Below are positions 31,323 to 44,200 of a DNA stretch of 64,000 bases, piece after piece. The translations under genes were made by a program, and so were the position numbers. The first letter of the stretch is position 1, and each line of letters opens with the position of its first letter. Origin of the DNA: Glyphotaelius pellucidus. Its lineage: Eukaryota > Arthropoda > Insecta > Trichoptera > Limnephilidae. Location of the stretch: contig OW386558.1 of the NCBI GenBank assembly GCA_936435175.1, positions 18,511,337 to 18,575,336 of the forward strand, read 5' to 3'. The notes under the pieces are model-generated. The model saw only the letters and a program-made list of their open reading frames with translations, ran no database searches and was not told the DNA's origin.

Positions 31323-32551
31323 GTCATTCCCGACACAACTGATGCTGCTAAACAGTCTTGTTTTAGCAAATTCACTTTGTATACTCCATTGAGCAACACA
31401 GCTGTAGCAACCAACTTGTTCTTCCGATTATAAACTGAACAACCATCTTCAGTGAAAGATACACTGTTGCCTTTCATAATCAGTTGGCTAACAGATAATA
31501 AATTCGTTGTTAGACTTGGTACACAAAACACATTTTCCACTGTGATGTCGTACTCATAATTATCTGTTATAGTCGTGATTTTAACATCGCCAGAACACAA
31601 TACTGACAACTTTTCACTGTTTGCAACAACAATTCTTTTTTCTTGATCATACTGCGCATTCATAACCCAACTTTCATTTGCTGTTAGATGTATACTCGCG
31701 CCTGAGTCGATAAACCACTCGTCTTTGTTGAAATTTCCACTCAGGAAAACTGCGCTAAAAGCATTAGACTGCATTCTATCCTTATTTTTTTGATTTGACA
31801 AGTTGTTTTCGTTATTTGTACACTGGTTTTTGTAATGCCCGATTTGTTTACATCGGTAGCATCTTATCTGCTTGACGGTTGACTTTGACAAGCCAGTGCT
31901 GCCAACATTACTTTTACCAGGCATAGACAAATTCGTATTATTTTTTCCTTTGTACTTTGAAGTTGTTGGGCGAGTAGCAAAAGCGCCGCTAACTTCACTC
32001 TCGTCATGACTTGCCAAATCCATGTCCAACAATTTTGTTTTTATGGAGTCTGCCGTTATAGGAATCCCTGAATGTTCTATAGCCATTACCATCGGGGAAA
32101 AACGGTCTGGCAGACCAGCTAATAGCAATGATCCTGTCCACATATCATTAATTTCGAATCCTGTTCCACTGAGCTTCTGTGCTGTATCGATAATCTGCGT
32201 ACCATATGACGTCATCGAACTGCAATCCTCTCGGCGAATCGAAATTAAATTTCGCAGCAGACTTATTCTCCTTGATAATCCGTTGTCGTCGAATAATTGT
32301 TTCAGCTTTTCCCATAATTCTTAAGTGGATGTAACATTTTTTACGTGAACGTATAAAGACGGGTCGATTGTCATAATCAATTTTGCTTTGGTTTTTGCGT
32401 CATCTGCAGCTTTTATTTCCATCCCGACTTCTGGCTGCACATAATGTTTCATGCCTTCTAGGATTAAAAAATTCTCTGCCGCAAAACACCATATACTGTA
32501 GTTATCCCGTCCAGTTAGCCTGGGTACGTTGACAAGATAGTTCGCCGACAT
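31283..32551 (-). pseudogene. copia Gag and aspartic protease
   Basis: Starts at Met 32551 (MSANYLVNVPRLTGRDNYSI), about 160 nt after the 5' LTR. A premature TAA at 32323-32321 interrupts an otherwise continuous frame that runs through LWEKLKQLF to 31283. The zinc knuckle CYRCKQIGHYKNQC (CX2CX4HX4C) lies near 31866-31825 and the protease active site WFIDSGASIHLT near 31720. The frame ends after WHRRLGH, the first half of the integrase zinc finger. This is a capsid-forming retrotransposon protein; the copy is probably dead unless the defects are sequencing errors. Confidence 0.9.
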
Positions 32552-32702
32552 TTTAAACTACGATACACTAATGTTGTATACTGCAATTATAACAATCCGT
32601 CACGACACAGTTTAATCACGTTTTGTAATCGTCTTTTTTACACTTGCAGAATTAATACAAGTCAAACAAAAGCAACAAAATCACGAAGAATTATGAGCGA
32701 GT

Positions 32703-32713
32703 GGCCCATAACC
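32703..32713 (-). promoter_or_regulatory. Primer-binding site (half tRNA-iMet type)
   Basis: GGTTATGGGCC directly after the 5' LTR matches the complement of the anticodon-loop region of initiator tRNA-Met (GGCCCAUAACC), the internal-cleavage primer used by Drosophila copia. Confidence 0.8.
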
Positions 32714-32770
32714 TGTAATAAATTACATAGATGTCAGCACTAGGCTTATATTGTTGATATTATTACAACA
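32714..32770 (-). repeat. 5' LTR, 57 bp
   Basis: Base-for-base identical to 29145-29201. No recognisable TATA/poly(A) module fits in 57 bp. Confidence 0.92.
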
Positions 32771-32775
32771 ATAAC
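32771..32775. repeat. Target-site duplication (right)
   Basis: ATAAC, matching 29140-29144. Confidence 0.9.
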
Positions 32776-32866
32776 TTTGCCCTGTAATAATAATTTTTCG
32801 TAAGTTGAGATTCATCCGCATACAATTTGAATTTTCATTTGTGATGACTTCATCGATTTCCTGGGC

Positions 32867-33310
32867 TCATCTTGAGGGATTCAAAGTCCAAAAACAGACA
32901 GATGACCACGGGAAAGCATTGAAATGTTTCTGCAGACCGAACCAATCTGCTGAACTGTAGTGCCACACTTTTCTCTTCAGACTCTCATTTGACGGTTCGA
33001 AGTTGACGGGGATTGAGGTCGTCACCAGGCAGTAATCGGACGATCCTAAAGACGCTGTGATCTCAATCTTGTAACCGTGTGGCACAGTGGTTTAAAATAG
33101 GTCTTATCGATTGCAGAGGTGAATCAGAAATCCTTGTAGGCTCCTGAACCATTTGTTCCAATCGGTGGTAGAGACCAAATGATTTCGCCTGTCGACCAGC
33201 CGAGTCCCTTAGAACTTCAACCATAGTTCGTTATAAATATTGAAGTCCCCCAGAACTACAAACTCGGCGGAAGGGTAGAGGGGCAAGATCATCCTCAATG
33301 AGCATGACCA
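32867..33310 (-). mobile_element. LINE endonuclease / linker fragment
   Basis: The minus strand carries VVLGDFNIYNE (the LGDFN motif of the apurinic-type endonuclease of non-LTR elements, about 33265-33235), followed after frame breaks by LGSSDYCLVTTSIPV and WHYSSADWFGLQKHFN (33040-32900), the SDH-like endonuclease end and the linker to the RT. Neither end of the LINE is present. The SSDY in place of SSDH removes a catalytic His. Decayed. Confidence 0.75.
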
Positions 33311-34046
33311 ACTTCTACAATATTAACACGTTCCGCACGTATGGTTTTCTCTTTTTTGATTTGTTTATTTCTACTTCTCTCATTTCTTTTCAATTCTTCT
33401 CATATATTCAATTCTTTTTTTCTTTGGAGATATTTTCATTTATCTCTGACAATTTTTAAATTTATTTTTTCAGTTTACAATTAGGTTTAAAATTCTGTTA
33501 CCTCGGAACAGGCTTAACCTATGAAAAAAAAGTAATCTTAAAAAAAAGCTGTCTAGAGGTTACCCTATTTATGGCATCTCTACCGTTGGAAGATAAATGT
33601 GCTTTCCACACAAAAATATTCATATTGAATACGATGATTGATGTAATTATAGGCTTTATTAATACGTACAAAAATACAAATAAAAAATGTGTTATTGACA
33701 ATAAACATCTAATGTGTATAAAACATAGGTGATTTTGACGTTTGATCTGTTGTTATAATGCACGTTCAAGGGTATGACTGGAAATGACAGAAATAAACAT
33801 AAAAGTTTTCAAAAAATATTGCATCAATCATTAACTATTTAATTTTTTTTCCGTTCCGTTGTCGTAGGTATTTTAGTACCAATACTAAATCCTTCAACGA
33901 CAATAATTATTATCATTAAAAATATTTTATTTATTTTTCGAAAATATTCTAGGGGACAGTGCAAATTTTCTTGATTTCTTGGATAAATATGGAATTTGAG
34001 TGAAATTTTCTTTATTTCGTTGATAAGTATTTTTATTTCAATTTTG
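33311..34046. other. Intergenic, AT-rich, no gene seen
   Basis: Long T- and A-rich tracts, no coding sequence or repeat boundary recognised. Confidence 0.5.
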
Positions 34047-34522
34047 GATGCGGGTACCTACGGATAACGCCGCCCAGTGAATCATTTATTGGATAACCAA
34101 CACCTCTGGCATAATTCACCAAAAGTGGATCCTACGTTTGGTGACGTATCAGGGATGCCTGGATTCATGGGGTCAGGTTTGTCCAGATCTTGGTGGCGAA
34201 TGCGTCTGCCTACCAACTGCGGGGCAGGCCGGGCGGGGCAGGCCGGATCTGGAGAGACTGGTCGAGGGAGATCTTTTGACCTCTCCTGCAGAACACTCAG
34301 TAGGATTTGGACCACAGTGGAAGGGATGAATTCATTCATCCGTCACTTCTGGACGCAATGTCTCCCAGATTCCTACCCACCCTTCACATACCCTTTTCCT
34401 TCCAAAACTTTTCCTCCTTCATTTCCTTTAAAAGTCCCGCCCCACACCATCCCCAAAGATGACATAGGCCCTGAGGGGAATGATTTTCCTCAGGGCCTAT
34501 GTGGAACTAATGTAAAAAAAAA
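34047..34522 (+). mobile_element. SINE, full-length copy
   Basis: About 475 bp. Head GGGTACCTACGGATAACGCC; TTTATTGGATAACCAACACC; GGGGTCAGGTTTGTCC; CAGATTCCTACCCACCC; then the LINE-like tail ATCCCCAAAGATGACATAGG, CCTGAGGGGAATGATTTTCC, CTCAGGGCCTATGTGG and TAATGTAAAAAAAAA. The tail contains an inverted pair, GCCCTGAGG/CCTCAGGGC. The 167-codon ORF over it is not a gene. Confidence 0.85.
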
Positions 34523-35019
34523 ATTATGGACAAGAATGGAATTTTTTTTTGATTTCTTAGATAAGCATGAACTAGAGTGAAAATTTTCGTGGAATAATTT
34601 CATACATATAATATGTGTAATGAATTTTTTATTAGATACATTTAAAATACCTAAAAATTATTTGTATTTTTTTTTTTTATTATTTCGTTTGGCTTGCGAG
34701 ATGATTTCAAATAACAAAATTACTATTTTTATTTGTTTATTTTGTTAGAAAATTTACAAAGTACGTATATATATTATACACTTTGGCTGACCAAAGAAGT
34801 CTTTTTTTAATGTCAAATTCGTCCATTGGAATTTCGTTTTTGTTTTCTTGATTCAATTAATAAATGCCGCGGATCTTGAGAGTATAAATTAACTTACTTC
34901 CCTACATCAAGCTAAAACTCGGCAGGTAGATTGAATATCGATGACAGTACACTCTTTCCTTGGTGGCAAACACACATACAGCCGCGGACATATACGCATT
35001 TCTCTGAAATTCGACAGTT
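34523..35019. other. Intergenic, AT-rich, no gene seen
   Basis: No assignable feature between the SINE and the Tc1 relic. Confidence 0.5.
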
Positions 35020-35680
35020 ACAGGTGTTAGTACCTACACTAGTGGACAAGTATGGACACTTTTCGAAATTTCTTGCAACTTGTCGTTTGACTTATAAAAA
35101 AACAACTTATGTTGTTTGGGAAACTTTTTTAGTGTTTTTTCGAGTTCCTTGTTTGATCAATAAGCATGCAACTTGTCTTGCAATATGATGAGAAAGAAAC
35201 ATGATGTGGCTTTTTTAGTTCTTATGTTACTGAAAATGGCTCCTAGGACGCCAAAACAGTGCCAATTAGTCGTCCAAAGAGAACCAAAGCTGTTGTTTTT
35301 CATGAAGAAGGCTACACATATGAATAAATTGAAAAATATTGGATGTTTGGGTGTTGCCCAAAATTTATGGGACTGTTTTTTTACTGTTTGATAAGCAAAG
35401 GTTGTGTAACAAATTGTAAGGAGCATGTGTTGCCTTACCCTGCAGGACCATCGTCAAATATCCAAAGATATTACAAGATCATTAAAGCTGCTGAACTCGA
35501 TATAACTGACGTTTGGGAAGAAATTAGGCGAATATAATAAAAGCCTAACATTAAACAAAGGCAAAAACGGCTGAAATAGACCGTAATACATAAGGAATGG
35601 ATCTTAGAAGTCTGGGCAAAGGTGATATAGAGTGATTAGATCAAAGTTTTCCTTTTTGGGAGTCATGGAATCAGATTTGT
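35020..35680 (+). pseudogene. Tc1/mariner-like transposon relic, right end missing
   Basis: TIR-like start near 35020-35062 (ACACTAGTGGACAAGTATGG, ACAC). Transposase-like start MAPRTPKQCQLVV at 35236, then after a frame change VVFHEEGYTYE and IEKYW (helix-turn-helix), RYYKIIKAAELD, and in the last part KRLK, HKEWILEVWAKVI, SD and IKVFLFGSHGIRFVR. The last segment is the beginning of the DDE domain (WSDE region) of Tc1 transposases. Several stops and frame shifts. The rest of the transposase and the right TIR are absent; the satellite begins right after FVR. Confidence 0.75.
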
Positions 35681-38600
35681 TCGAAACTAAGGCCCTATGG
35701 CACCGAACGGACTGATATTTTGGATTCTTACTAAGAATTACGGTCCGTTAACGAGTCAATAAAAATATCTCCAAAAAGAGGCATTTAAAAATTCTACGTA
35801 GTAAATTTTCCTCTTTTTAGGGCCACTTTCTCAACTTGGGTACCGTCATAATTTGGGCTTTATCAAACCGAACGGACTGAAATTTTAAATTCTTACTCAA
35901 AATCGCGGTCTCTGCACGTATCTATACGAATATTTCAAGAAAGAAGAATTTTAAAATTCTTTTTACTTTCCATCGTTTCATGGGCACTTTCTCGAACTTG
36001 TGTTTGGTCATAACTAATGCCCAAACAGACCAAACAGACTGAAATGTAGAATTCTCACATAGAATTGCGGTCTGTAAACGATTCAATCAAAATATCTACA
36101 AAACGAAGAATTTAAAAATTCTCCATACAAAACTTTCATAGTTTCATGGGCGCTTTGTCACACTTGGGTTCGGTCATAACTTAGGCCCTAACAGATCAAC
36201 GGACAGAAATTCTGGATTCTTATTAAGAATTGCGGTCCGTAAACGAGTCAATCAAAATATCTCCAAAAAGAGGCATTTAAAAATTCTGCGTAGTAAAATT
36301 TCCTCTTTTCAGGGGCACTTTCTCAACTTGGGTACCGCCATAATTTGGGCTTTATCGAACCGAACGGACTGAAATTTTGGATTCTTACTCAAAATCGCGG
36401 TCTATGCACGAATCTATAAGAATATCTCCAGAAAGAGGAATTATAAAATTCTTTTTACTTTCCATCGTTTCATGGGTACTTTTTCGAACTTGTGTTTGGT
36501 CATAAATAATGCCCTAACAGACCAAACAGACTGAAATATAGGATTCTCACATAGAATTGCGGTCTGTAATCGAATCAATCAAAATATCTACAAAACGAAG
36601 AATTTAAGAATTCTCCATACAAAACTTTCATAGTATCATGGGCACTTTGTCACACTTGGGTTCGGTCATAACTTAGGCCCTAACAGACCAAACAGACTGA
36701 AATGTAGGATTCTCACATAGAATTACGGTCCGTAAACGAATCAATCAAAATATCTACAAAACGAAGAATTTTAAAATTCTCCATACAAAACTTTCATAGT
36801 TTCATGGGCGCTTTGTCACACTTGGGTTCGGTCATAACTAAGGCCCTAACAGACCAAACAGACTGAAATTTTGGATTCTCACTAAGAATTACGGTCCGTA
36901 ATCGAATCAATCAAAATATCTACAAAACGAAGAATTTAAAAATTCTCCAAACAAAACTTTCATAGTATCATGGGCGCTTTGTCACACTTGGGTTCGGTCA
37001 TAACTTAGGCCCAAACAGACCAAACAAACCGAAATTTTGGATTTTCACTAAGAATAACAGTTAGTAAACGAATCAATCAAAATATCTTCATAAAAAAGCA
37101 TTTTAAAATTCTCCATACAAAACTTTCATAGTTTCATGGGCGCTTTGTCACACTTGGGTTCGGTCAAAACTAAGGCCCTAACAGATCAAACGGACAGAAA
37201 TTCTGGATACTTATTAAGAATTGTGGTCCGTAAACGAGTCAATCAAAATATCTCCACAAAGAGGCATTTAAAAATTCTACGTAGTAAATTTTCCTCTTTT
37301 CAGGGTCACTTTTTCAACTAGGGTACCGTCATAATTTGGGCTTTATCGAGCCGAACGGACTGAAATTTTGGATTCTTACTCAAAATCGCGGTCTATCACG
37401 AATCTATAAGAATATCTACAGAAAGAAGAATTTTAAAATTCTTTTTACTTTCCATCGTTTGATGGGCACTTTTCGAACTTGTGTTCGGTCATAAATAATG
37501 CCCTAACAGACCAAACAGATTGAAATGTAGGATTCTCACATAGAATTGCGGTCTGTAAACGAATCAATCAAAATATCTACAAAACGAAGAATTTAAAAGT
37601 TCTCTATACAAAACTTTCATAGTTTTATGGGCGCTTTTTCACACTTGGGTTCGGTCATAACTTAGGCCCAAACAGACCAAACAAACCGAAATTTTGGATT
37701 CTCACTAAAAATTGCGGTCCGTAAACGAATCAATCAAAACATCTTGCAAAAGAAGCATTTAAAAATTCTCCATACAAAACATTCACAGTTTCATGGGCGC
37801 TTTGTCACACTTGGGTTCGGTAATAACTAAGGCCCTAACAGATCAAACGGACAGAAATTTTGGATTCTTATTAAGAATTGCGGTCCGTAAACGAGTCAAT
37901 CAAAATATCTCCAAAAAGAGGCATTTAAAAATTCTGCGTAGTAAATTTTCCTCTTTTCAGAGGCACTTTCTCAACTTGGGTACCGTCATAATTTGGGCTT
38001 TATCGAACCGAACGGACTGAAATTTTGGATTCTTACTCAAAATCGCGGTCTATCTACAAAACGAAGAATTTAAAAAATTCTCCATACAAAACTTTCATAG
38101 TTTCATGGGCGCTTTGTCACACTTGGGTTCGGTCATAACTAAGGCCCAAACAGACCAAACAAACCGAAATTTTGGATTCTCACTAAAAATTACGGTCCGT
38201 AAACGAATCAATCAAAACATCTTGCAAAAGAAGCATTTAAAAATTCTCCATACAAAACATTCACAGTTTCATGGGCGCTTTGTCACACTGGGGTTCGGTC
38301 ATAACTAAGGCCCTAACAGATCAAACGGACAGAAATTTTGGATTCTTATTAAGAATTGCGGTCCGTAAACGAGTCAATCAAAATATCTCCAAAAAGAGGC
38401 ATTTAAAATTCTACATAGTAAATTTTCTTCTTTTCAGGGTCACTTTCTCAACTTGGGTACCGTCATAATATTTGTGCTTTATCGAGCCGAACGGACTGAA
38501 ATTTTGGATTCTTACTCAAAATCGCGGTCTCTGCCCGAATCTATAAATATATCTCCAGAAAGAGGAATTTTAAAATTCTTTTTATTTTCCATCGTTTCAT

Positions 38601-41250
38601 AAGCACTTTCTCGAACTTGTGTTTGGTCATAACTAATGCCCTAACAGACCAAACAGACTGAAATGTAGGATTCTCACATAGAATTGCGGTCTGTAAACGA
38701 TTCAATCAAAATATGTTTGGGTACAACTAGGGTACCGTCATAATTTGGGCTTTATCGAACCGAACGGACTGAAATTTTGGATTCTTACTCAAAATCGCGG
38801 TCTATCTACAAAACGAAGAATTTAAAAATTCTCCATACAAAACTTTCATAGTTTCATGGGCGCTTTGTCACACTTGGGTTCGGTCATAACTAAGGCCCTA
38901 ACAGATCAACGGATAGAAATTCTGGATTCTTATTAAGAATTGCGGTCCGTAAACGAGTCAATCAAAATATCTCCAAAAAGAGGCATTTAAAAATTCTGCG
39001 TAGTAAATTTTCCTCTTTTCAGAGGCACTTTCTCAACTTGGGTACCGTCATAATTTGGGCTTTATCGAACCGAACGGACTAAAATTTTGGATTCTGACTC
39101 AAAATCGCGGTCTCTTCACGAATCTATTAGAATATCTACAGAAAGAAGAATTTTAAAATTCTTTTTACTTTCCATCGTTTCATGGGCACTTTTCGAACTT
39201 GTGTTCGGTCAAAAATAATGCTCTAACAGACCAAACAGATTGAAATGTAGGATTCTCACATAGAATTGCGGTCTGTAAACGAATCAACCAAAATATCTAC
39301 AAAACGAAGAATTTAAAAGTTCTCCATACAAAACTTTCATTGTTTTATGGGCGCTTTTTCACACTTGGGTTCGGTCATAACTTAGGCCCAAACAGACCAA
39401 ACAAACCGAAATTTTGGATTCTCACTAAAAATTACGGTCCGTCAACGAATCAATCAAAACATCTTGCAAAAGAAGCATTTAAAAATTCTCCATACAAAAC
39501 TTTCATAGTTTCATGGGCGCTTTGTCACACTTGGGTTCGGTCATAACTAAGGCCCTAACAGATCAGACGGACAGAAATTCTGGATTCTTATTAAGAATTG
39601 CGGTCCGTAAACGAGTCAATCAAAATATCTCCAAAAAGAGGCATTTAAAAATTCTACGAAGTAAATTTTCCTCTTTTCAGGGTCACTTTTTCAACTTGGG
39701 TACCGTCATAATTTGAACTTTATCGAGCCGAACAGACTGAAATTTTGGATTCTTACTCAAAATCGCGGTCTCTGCCCGAATCTATAAATATATCTCCAGA
39801 AAGAGGAATTTTAAAATTCTTTTTATTTTCCATCGTTTCATGGGCACTTTTTCGAACTTGTGTTTGGTCATAACTAATGCCCTAACAGACCAAACAGACT
39901 GAAATGTAGGATTCTCACATAGAATTGCGGTCTGTAATCGAATCAATCAAAATATCTACAAAACGAAGAATTTAAAAATTCTCCAAACAAAACTTTCATA
40001 GTATCATGGGCGCTTTGTCACACTTGGGTTCGGTCATAACTAAGGCCCTAACAGACCAAACAGACTGAAATTTTGGATTCTCACTAAGAATTACGGTCCG
40101 TAAACGAATCAATCAAAATATCTACAAAACGAAGAATTTAAAAATTCTCCAAACAAAACTTTCATAGTTTCATGGGCGCTTTGTCACACTTGGGTTCGGT
40201 CATAACTAAGGCCCTAACAGATCAAACGGACAGAAATTTTGGATTCTTATTAAGAATTGCGGTCCGTAAACGAGTCAATCAAAATATCTCCAAAAAGAGG
40301 CATTTAAAATTCTACATAGTAAATTTTCTTCTTTTCAGGGTCACTTTCTCAACTTGGGTACCGTCATAATATTTGTGCTTTATCGAGCCGAACAGACTGA
40401 AATTTTGGATTCTTACTCAAAATCGCGGTCTCTGCCCGAATCTATAAATATATCTCCAGAAAGAGGAATTTTAAAATTCTTTTTATTTTCCATCGTTTCA
40501 TAAGCACTTTCTCGAACTTGTGTTTGGTCATAACTAATGCCCTAACAGACCAAACAGACTGAAATTTCGGATTCTCACTAAGAATTACGGTCCGTAAACG
40601 AATCAATCAAAATATCTACAAAACGAAGAATTTAAAAATTCTCCATACAAAACTTTCATAGTTTCATGGGCGCTTTTTCACACTTGGGTTCGGTCATAAC
40701 TTCGGCCCAAACAGACCAAACAAACCGAAATTTTGGATTCTCACTAAAAATTACGGTCCGTAAACGAATCAATCAAAACATCTTGCGAAAGAAGCATTTA
40801 AAAATTCTCCATACAAAACATTCACAGTTTCATGGGCGCTTTGTCACACTTGGGTAAGGCCCTAACAGATCAAACGGACAGAAATTTTGGATTCTTATTA
40901 AGAATCGCGGTCCGTAAACGAGTCAATCAAAATATCTCCAAAAAGAGGCATTTAAAATTCTACATAGTAAATTTTCTTCTTTTCAGGGTCACTTTCTCAA
41001 CTTGGGTACCGTTATAATATTTGTGCTTTATCGAGCCGAACGGACTGAAATTTTGGATTCTTACTCAAAATCGCGGTCTATCACGAATCTATAAGAATAT
41101 CCACAGAAAGAAGAATTTTAAAATTCTTTTTACTTTCCATCGTTTCATGGGCACTTTGCGAACTTGTGTTCGGTCATAAATAATGCCCTAACAGACCAAA
41201 CAGATTGAAATGTAGGATTCTCACATAGAATTGCGGTCTGTAAACGAATC
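35670..41250. repeat. Left, less ordered part of the satellite
   Basis: Monomers here are more diverged and the subtype order is irregular, with indels such as the short junction at about 38718. The first monomers beside the Tc1 relic are the most degraded, as expected at an array edge. Confidence 0.75.
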
Positions 41251-41254
41251 AATC

Positions 41255-44200
41255 AAAATATCTACAAAACGAAGAATTTAAAAGTTCTCCATACAAAACG
41301 TTCATAGTTTTATGGGCGCTTTTTCACACTTGGGTTCGGTCATAACTTCGGCCCAAACAGACCAAACAAACCGAAATTTTGGATTCTCACTAAAAATTAC
41401 GGTCCGTAAACGAATCAATCAAAACATCTTGCGAAAGAAGCATTTAAAAATTCTCCATACAAAACATTCACAGTTTCATGGGCGCTTTGTCACACTTGGG
41501 TTCGGTCATAACTAAGGCCCTAACAGATCAAACGGACAGAAATTTTGGATTCTTATTAAGAATCGCGGTCCGTAAACGAGTCAATCAAAATATCTCCAAA
41601 AAGAGGCATTTAAAATTCTACATAGTAAATTTTCTTCTTTTCAGGGTCACTTTCTCAACTTGGGTACCGTCATAATATTTGTGCTTTATCGAGCCGAACG
41701 GACTGAAATTTTGGATTCTTACTCAAAATCGCGGTCTATCACGAATCTATAAGAATATCTACAGAAAGAAGAATTTTAAAATTCTTTTTACTTTCCATCG
41801 TTTCATGGGCACTTTGCGAACTTGTGTTCGGTCATAAATAATGCCCTAACAGACCAAACAGATTGAAATGTAGGATTCTCACATAGAATTGCGGTCTGTA
41901 AACGAATCAATCAAAATATCTACAAAACGAAGAATTTAAAAGTTCTCCATACAAAACTTTCATAGTTTTTATGGGCGCTTTTTCACACTTGGGTTCGGTC
42001 ATAACTTAGGCCCAAACAGACCAAACAAACCGAAATTTTGGATTCTCACTAAAAATTACGGTCCGTAAACGAATCAATCAAAACATCTTGCAAAAGAAGC
42101 ATTTAAAAATTCTCCATACAAAACTTTCATAGTTTCATGGGCGCTTTGTCACACTTGGGTTCGGTCATAACTAAGGCCCTAACAGATCAAACGGACAGAA
42201 ATTCTGGATTCTTATTAAGAATTGCGGTCCGTAAACGAGTTAATCAAAATATCTCCAAAAAGAGGCATTTAAAAATTCTGCGTAGTAAATTTTCCTCTTT
42301 TCAGGGGCACTTTCTCAACTTGGGTACCGTCATAATTTGGGCTTTATCGAACCGAACGGACTAAAATTTTGGATTCTGACTCAAAATCGCGGTCTCTTCA
42401 CGAATCTATTAGAATATCTACAGAAAGAAGAATTTTAAAATTCTTTTTACTTACCATCGTTTCATGGGCACTTTTCGAACTTGTGTTCGGTCATAAATAA
42501 TGCCCTAACAGACCAAACAGACTGAAATGTAGGATTCTCATATAGAATTGCGGTCTGTAATCGAATCAATCAAAATATCTACAAAACGAAGAATTTTAAA
42601 ATTCTCCATACAAAACTTTCATAGTATCATGGGCGCTTTGTCACACTTTGGTTTGGTCATAACTTAGGCCCTAACAGACCAAACAGACTGAAATTTTGGA
42701 TTCTCACTAAGAATAACGGTCCGTAAACGAATCAATCAAAATATCTACAAAACGTAGAATTTAAAAATTCTCCATACAAAACTTTCATAGTTTCATGGGC
42801 GCTTTGTCACACTTGGGTTCGGTCATAACTAAGGCCCTAACAGATCAAACGGACAGAAATTCTGGATTCTTATTAAGAATTGCGGTCCGTAAACGAGTTA
42901 ATCAAAATATCTCCAAAAAGAGGCATTTAAAAATTCTGCGTAGTAAATTTTCCTCTTTTCAGGGGCACTTTCTCAACTTGGGTACCGTCATAATTTGGGC
43001 TTTATCGAACCGAACGGACTAAAATTTTGGATTCTGACTCAAAATCGCGGTCTCTTCACGAATCTATTAGAATATCTACAGAAAGAAGAATTTTAAAATT
43101 CTTTTTACTTTCCATCGTTTCATGGGCACTTTTCGAACTTGTGTTCGGTCATAAATAATGCCCTAACAGACCAAACAGACTGAAATGTAGGATTCTCACA
43201 TAGAATTGCGGTCTGTAATCGAATCAATCAAAATATCTACAAAACGAAGAATTTAAAAATTCTCCATACAAAACTTTCATAGTATCATGGGCGCTTTGTC
43301 ACACTTGGGTTTGGTCATAACTTAGGCCCTAACAGACCAAACAGACTGAAATTTTGGATTCTCGCTAAGAATTACAGTCCGTAAACGAATCAATCAAAAT
43401 ATCTCCAAAAAGAAGCATTTAAAAATTCTCCATACAAAACTTTCATAGTTTCATGGGCGCTTTGTCACACTTGGGTTCGGTCATAACTAAGGCCCTAACA
43501 GATCAGACGGACAGAAATTCTGGATTCTTATTAAGAATTGCGGTCCGTAAACGAGTTAATCAAAATATCTCCAAAAAGAGGCATTTAAAAATTCTGCGTA
43601 GTAAATTTTCCTCTTTTCAGGGGCACTTTCTCAACTTGGGTACCGTCATAATTTGGGCTTTATCGAACCGAACGCACTAAAATTTTGGATTCTGACGCAA
43701 AATTGCGGTCTCTTCACGAATCTATTAGAATATCTACAGAAAGAAGAATTTTAAAATTCTTTTTACTTTCCATCGTTTCATGGGCACTTTTCGAACTTGT
43801 GTTCGGTCATAAATAATGCCCTAACAGACCAAACAGACTGAAATGTAGGATTCTCACATAGAATTGCGGTCTGTAATCGAATCAATCAAAATATCTACAA
43901 AACGAAGAATTTAAAAGTTCTCCATACAAAACGTTCATAGTTTTATGGGCGCTTTTTCACACTTGGGTTCGGTCATAACTTCGGCCCAAACAGACCAAAC
44001 AAACCGAAATTTTGGATTCTCACTAAAAATTACGGTCCTTAAACGAATCAATCAAAACATCTTGCGAAAGAAGCATTTAAAAATTCTCCATACAAAACAT
44101 TCACAGTTTCATGGGCGCTTTGTCACACTTGGGTTCGGTCATAACTAAGGCCCTAACAGATCAAACGGACAGAAATTTTGGATTCTTATTAAGAATCGCG

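Larger units (their letters stand above)
29145..32770 (-). mobile_element. Ty1/copia LTR retrotransposon with a captured host gene (3626 bp)
   Basis: A complete insertion on the minus strand. Identical 57-bp LTRs (32714-32770 and 29145-29201), target duplication ATAAC on both sides, primer-binding site GGTTATGGGCC and purine tract AGTGGGGG next to the LTRs. Order: Gag with zinc knuckle, aspartic protease, integrase, then a TPD52-derived segment where the reverse transcriptase should be, then RNase H. No YVDD-type RT core is present, so the element is non-autonomous. It is about 1 kb shorter than a usual copia element. Identical LTRs and an exact target duplication argue for a fairly recent insertion, with the caution that 57-bp LTRs carry little clock information. 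Confidence 0.93.

Noticed and set aside
34077..34580. 167-codon ORF
   Set aside because: Lies entirely over a SINE copy; other copies do not keep the frame.
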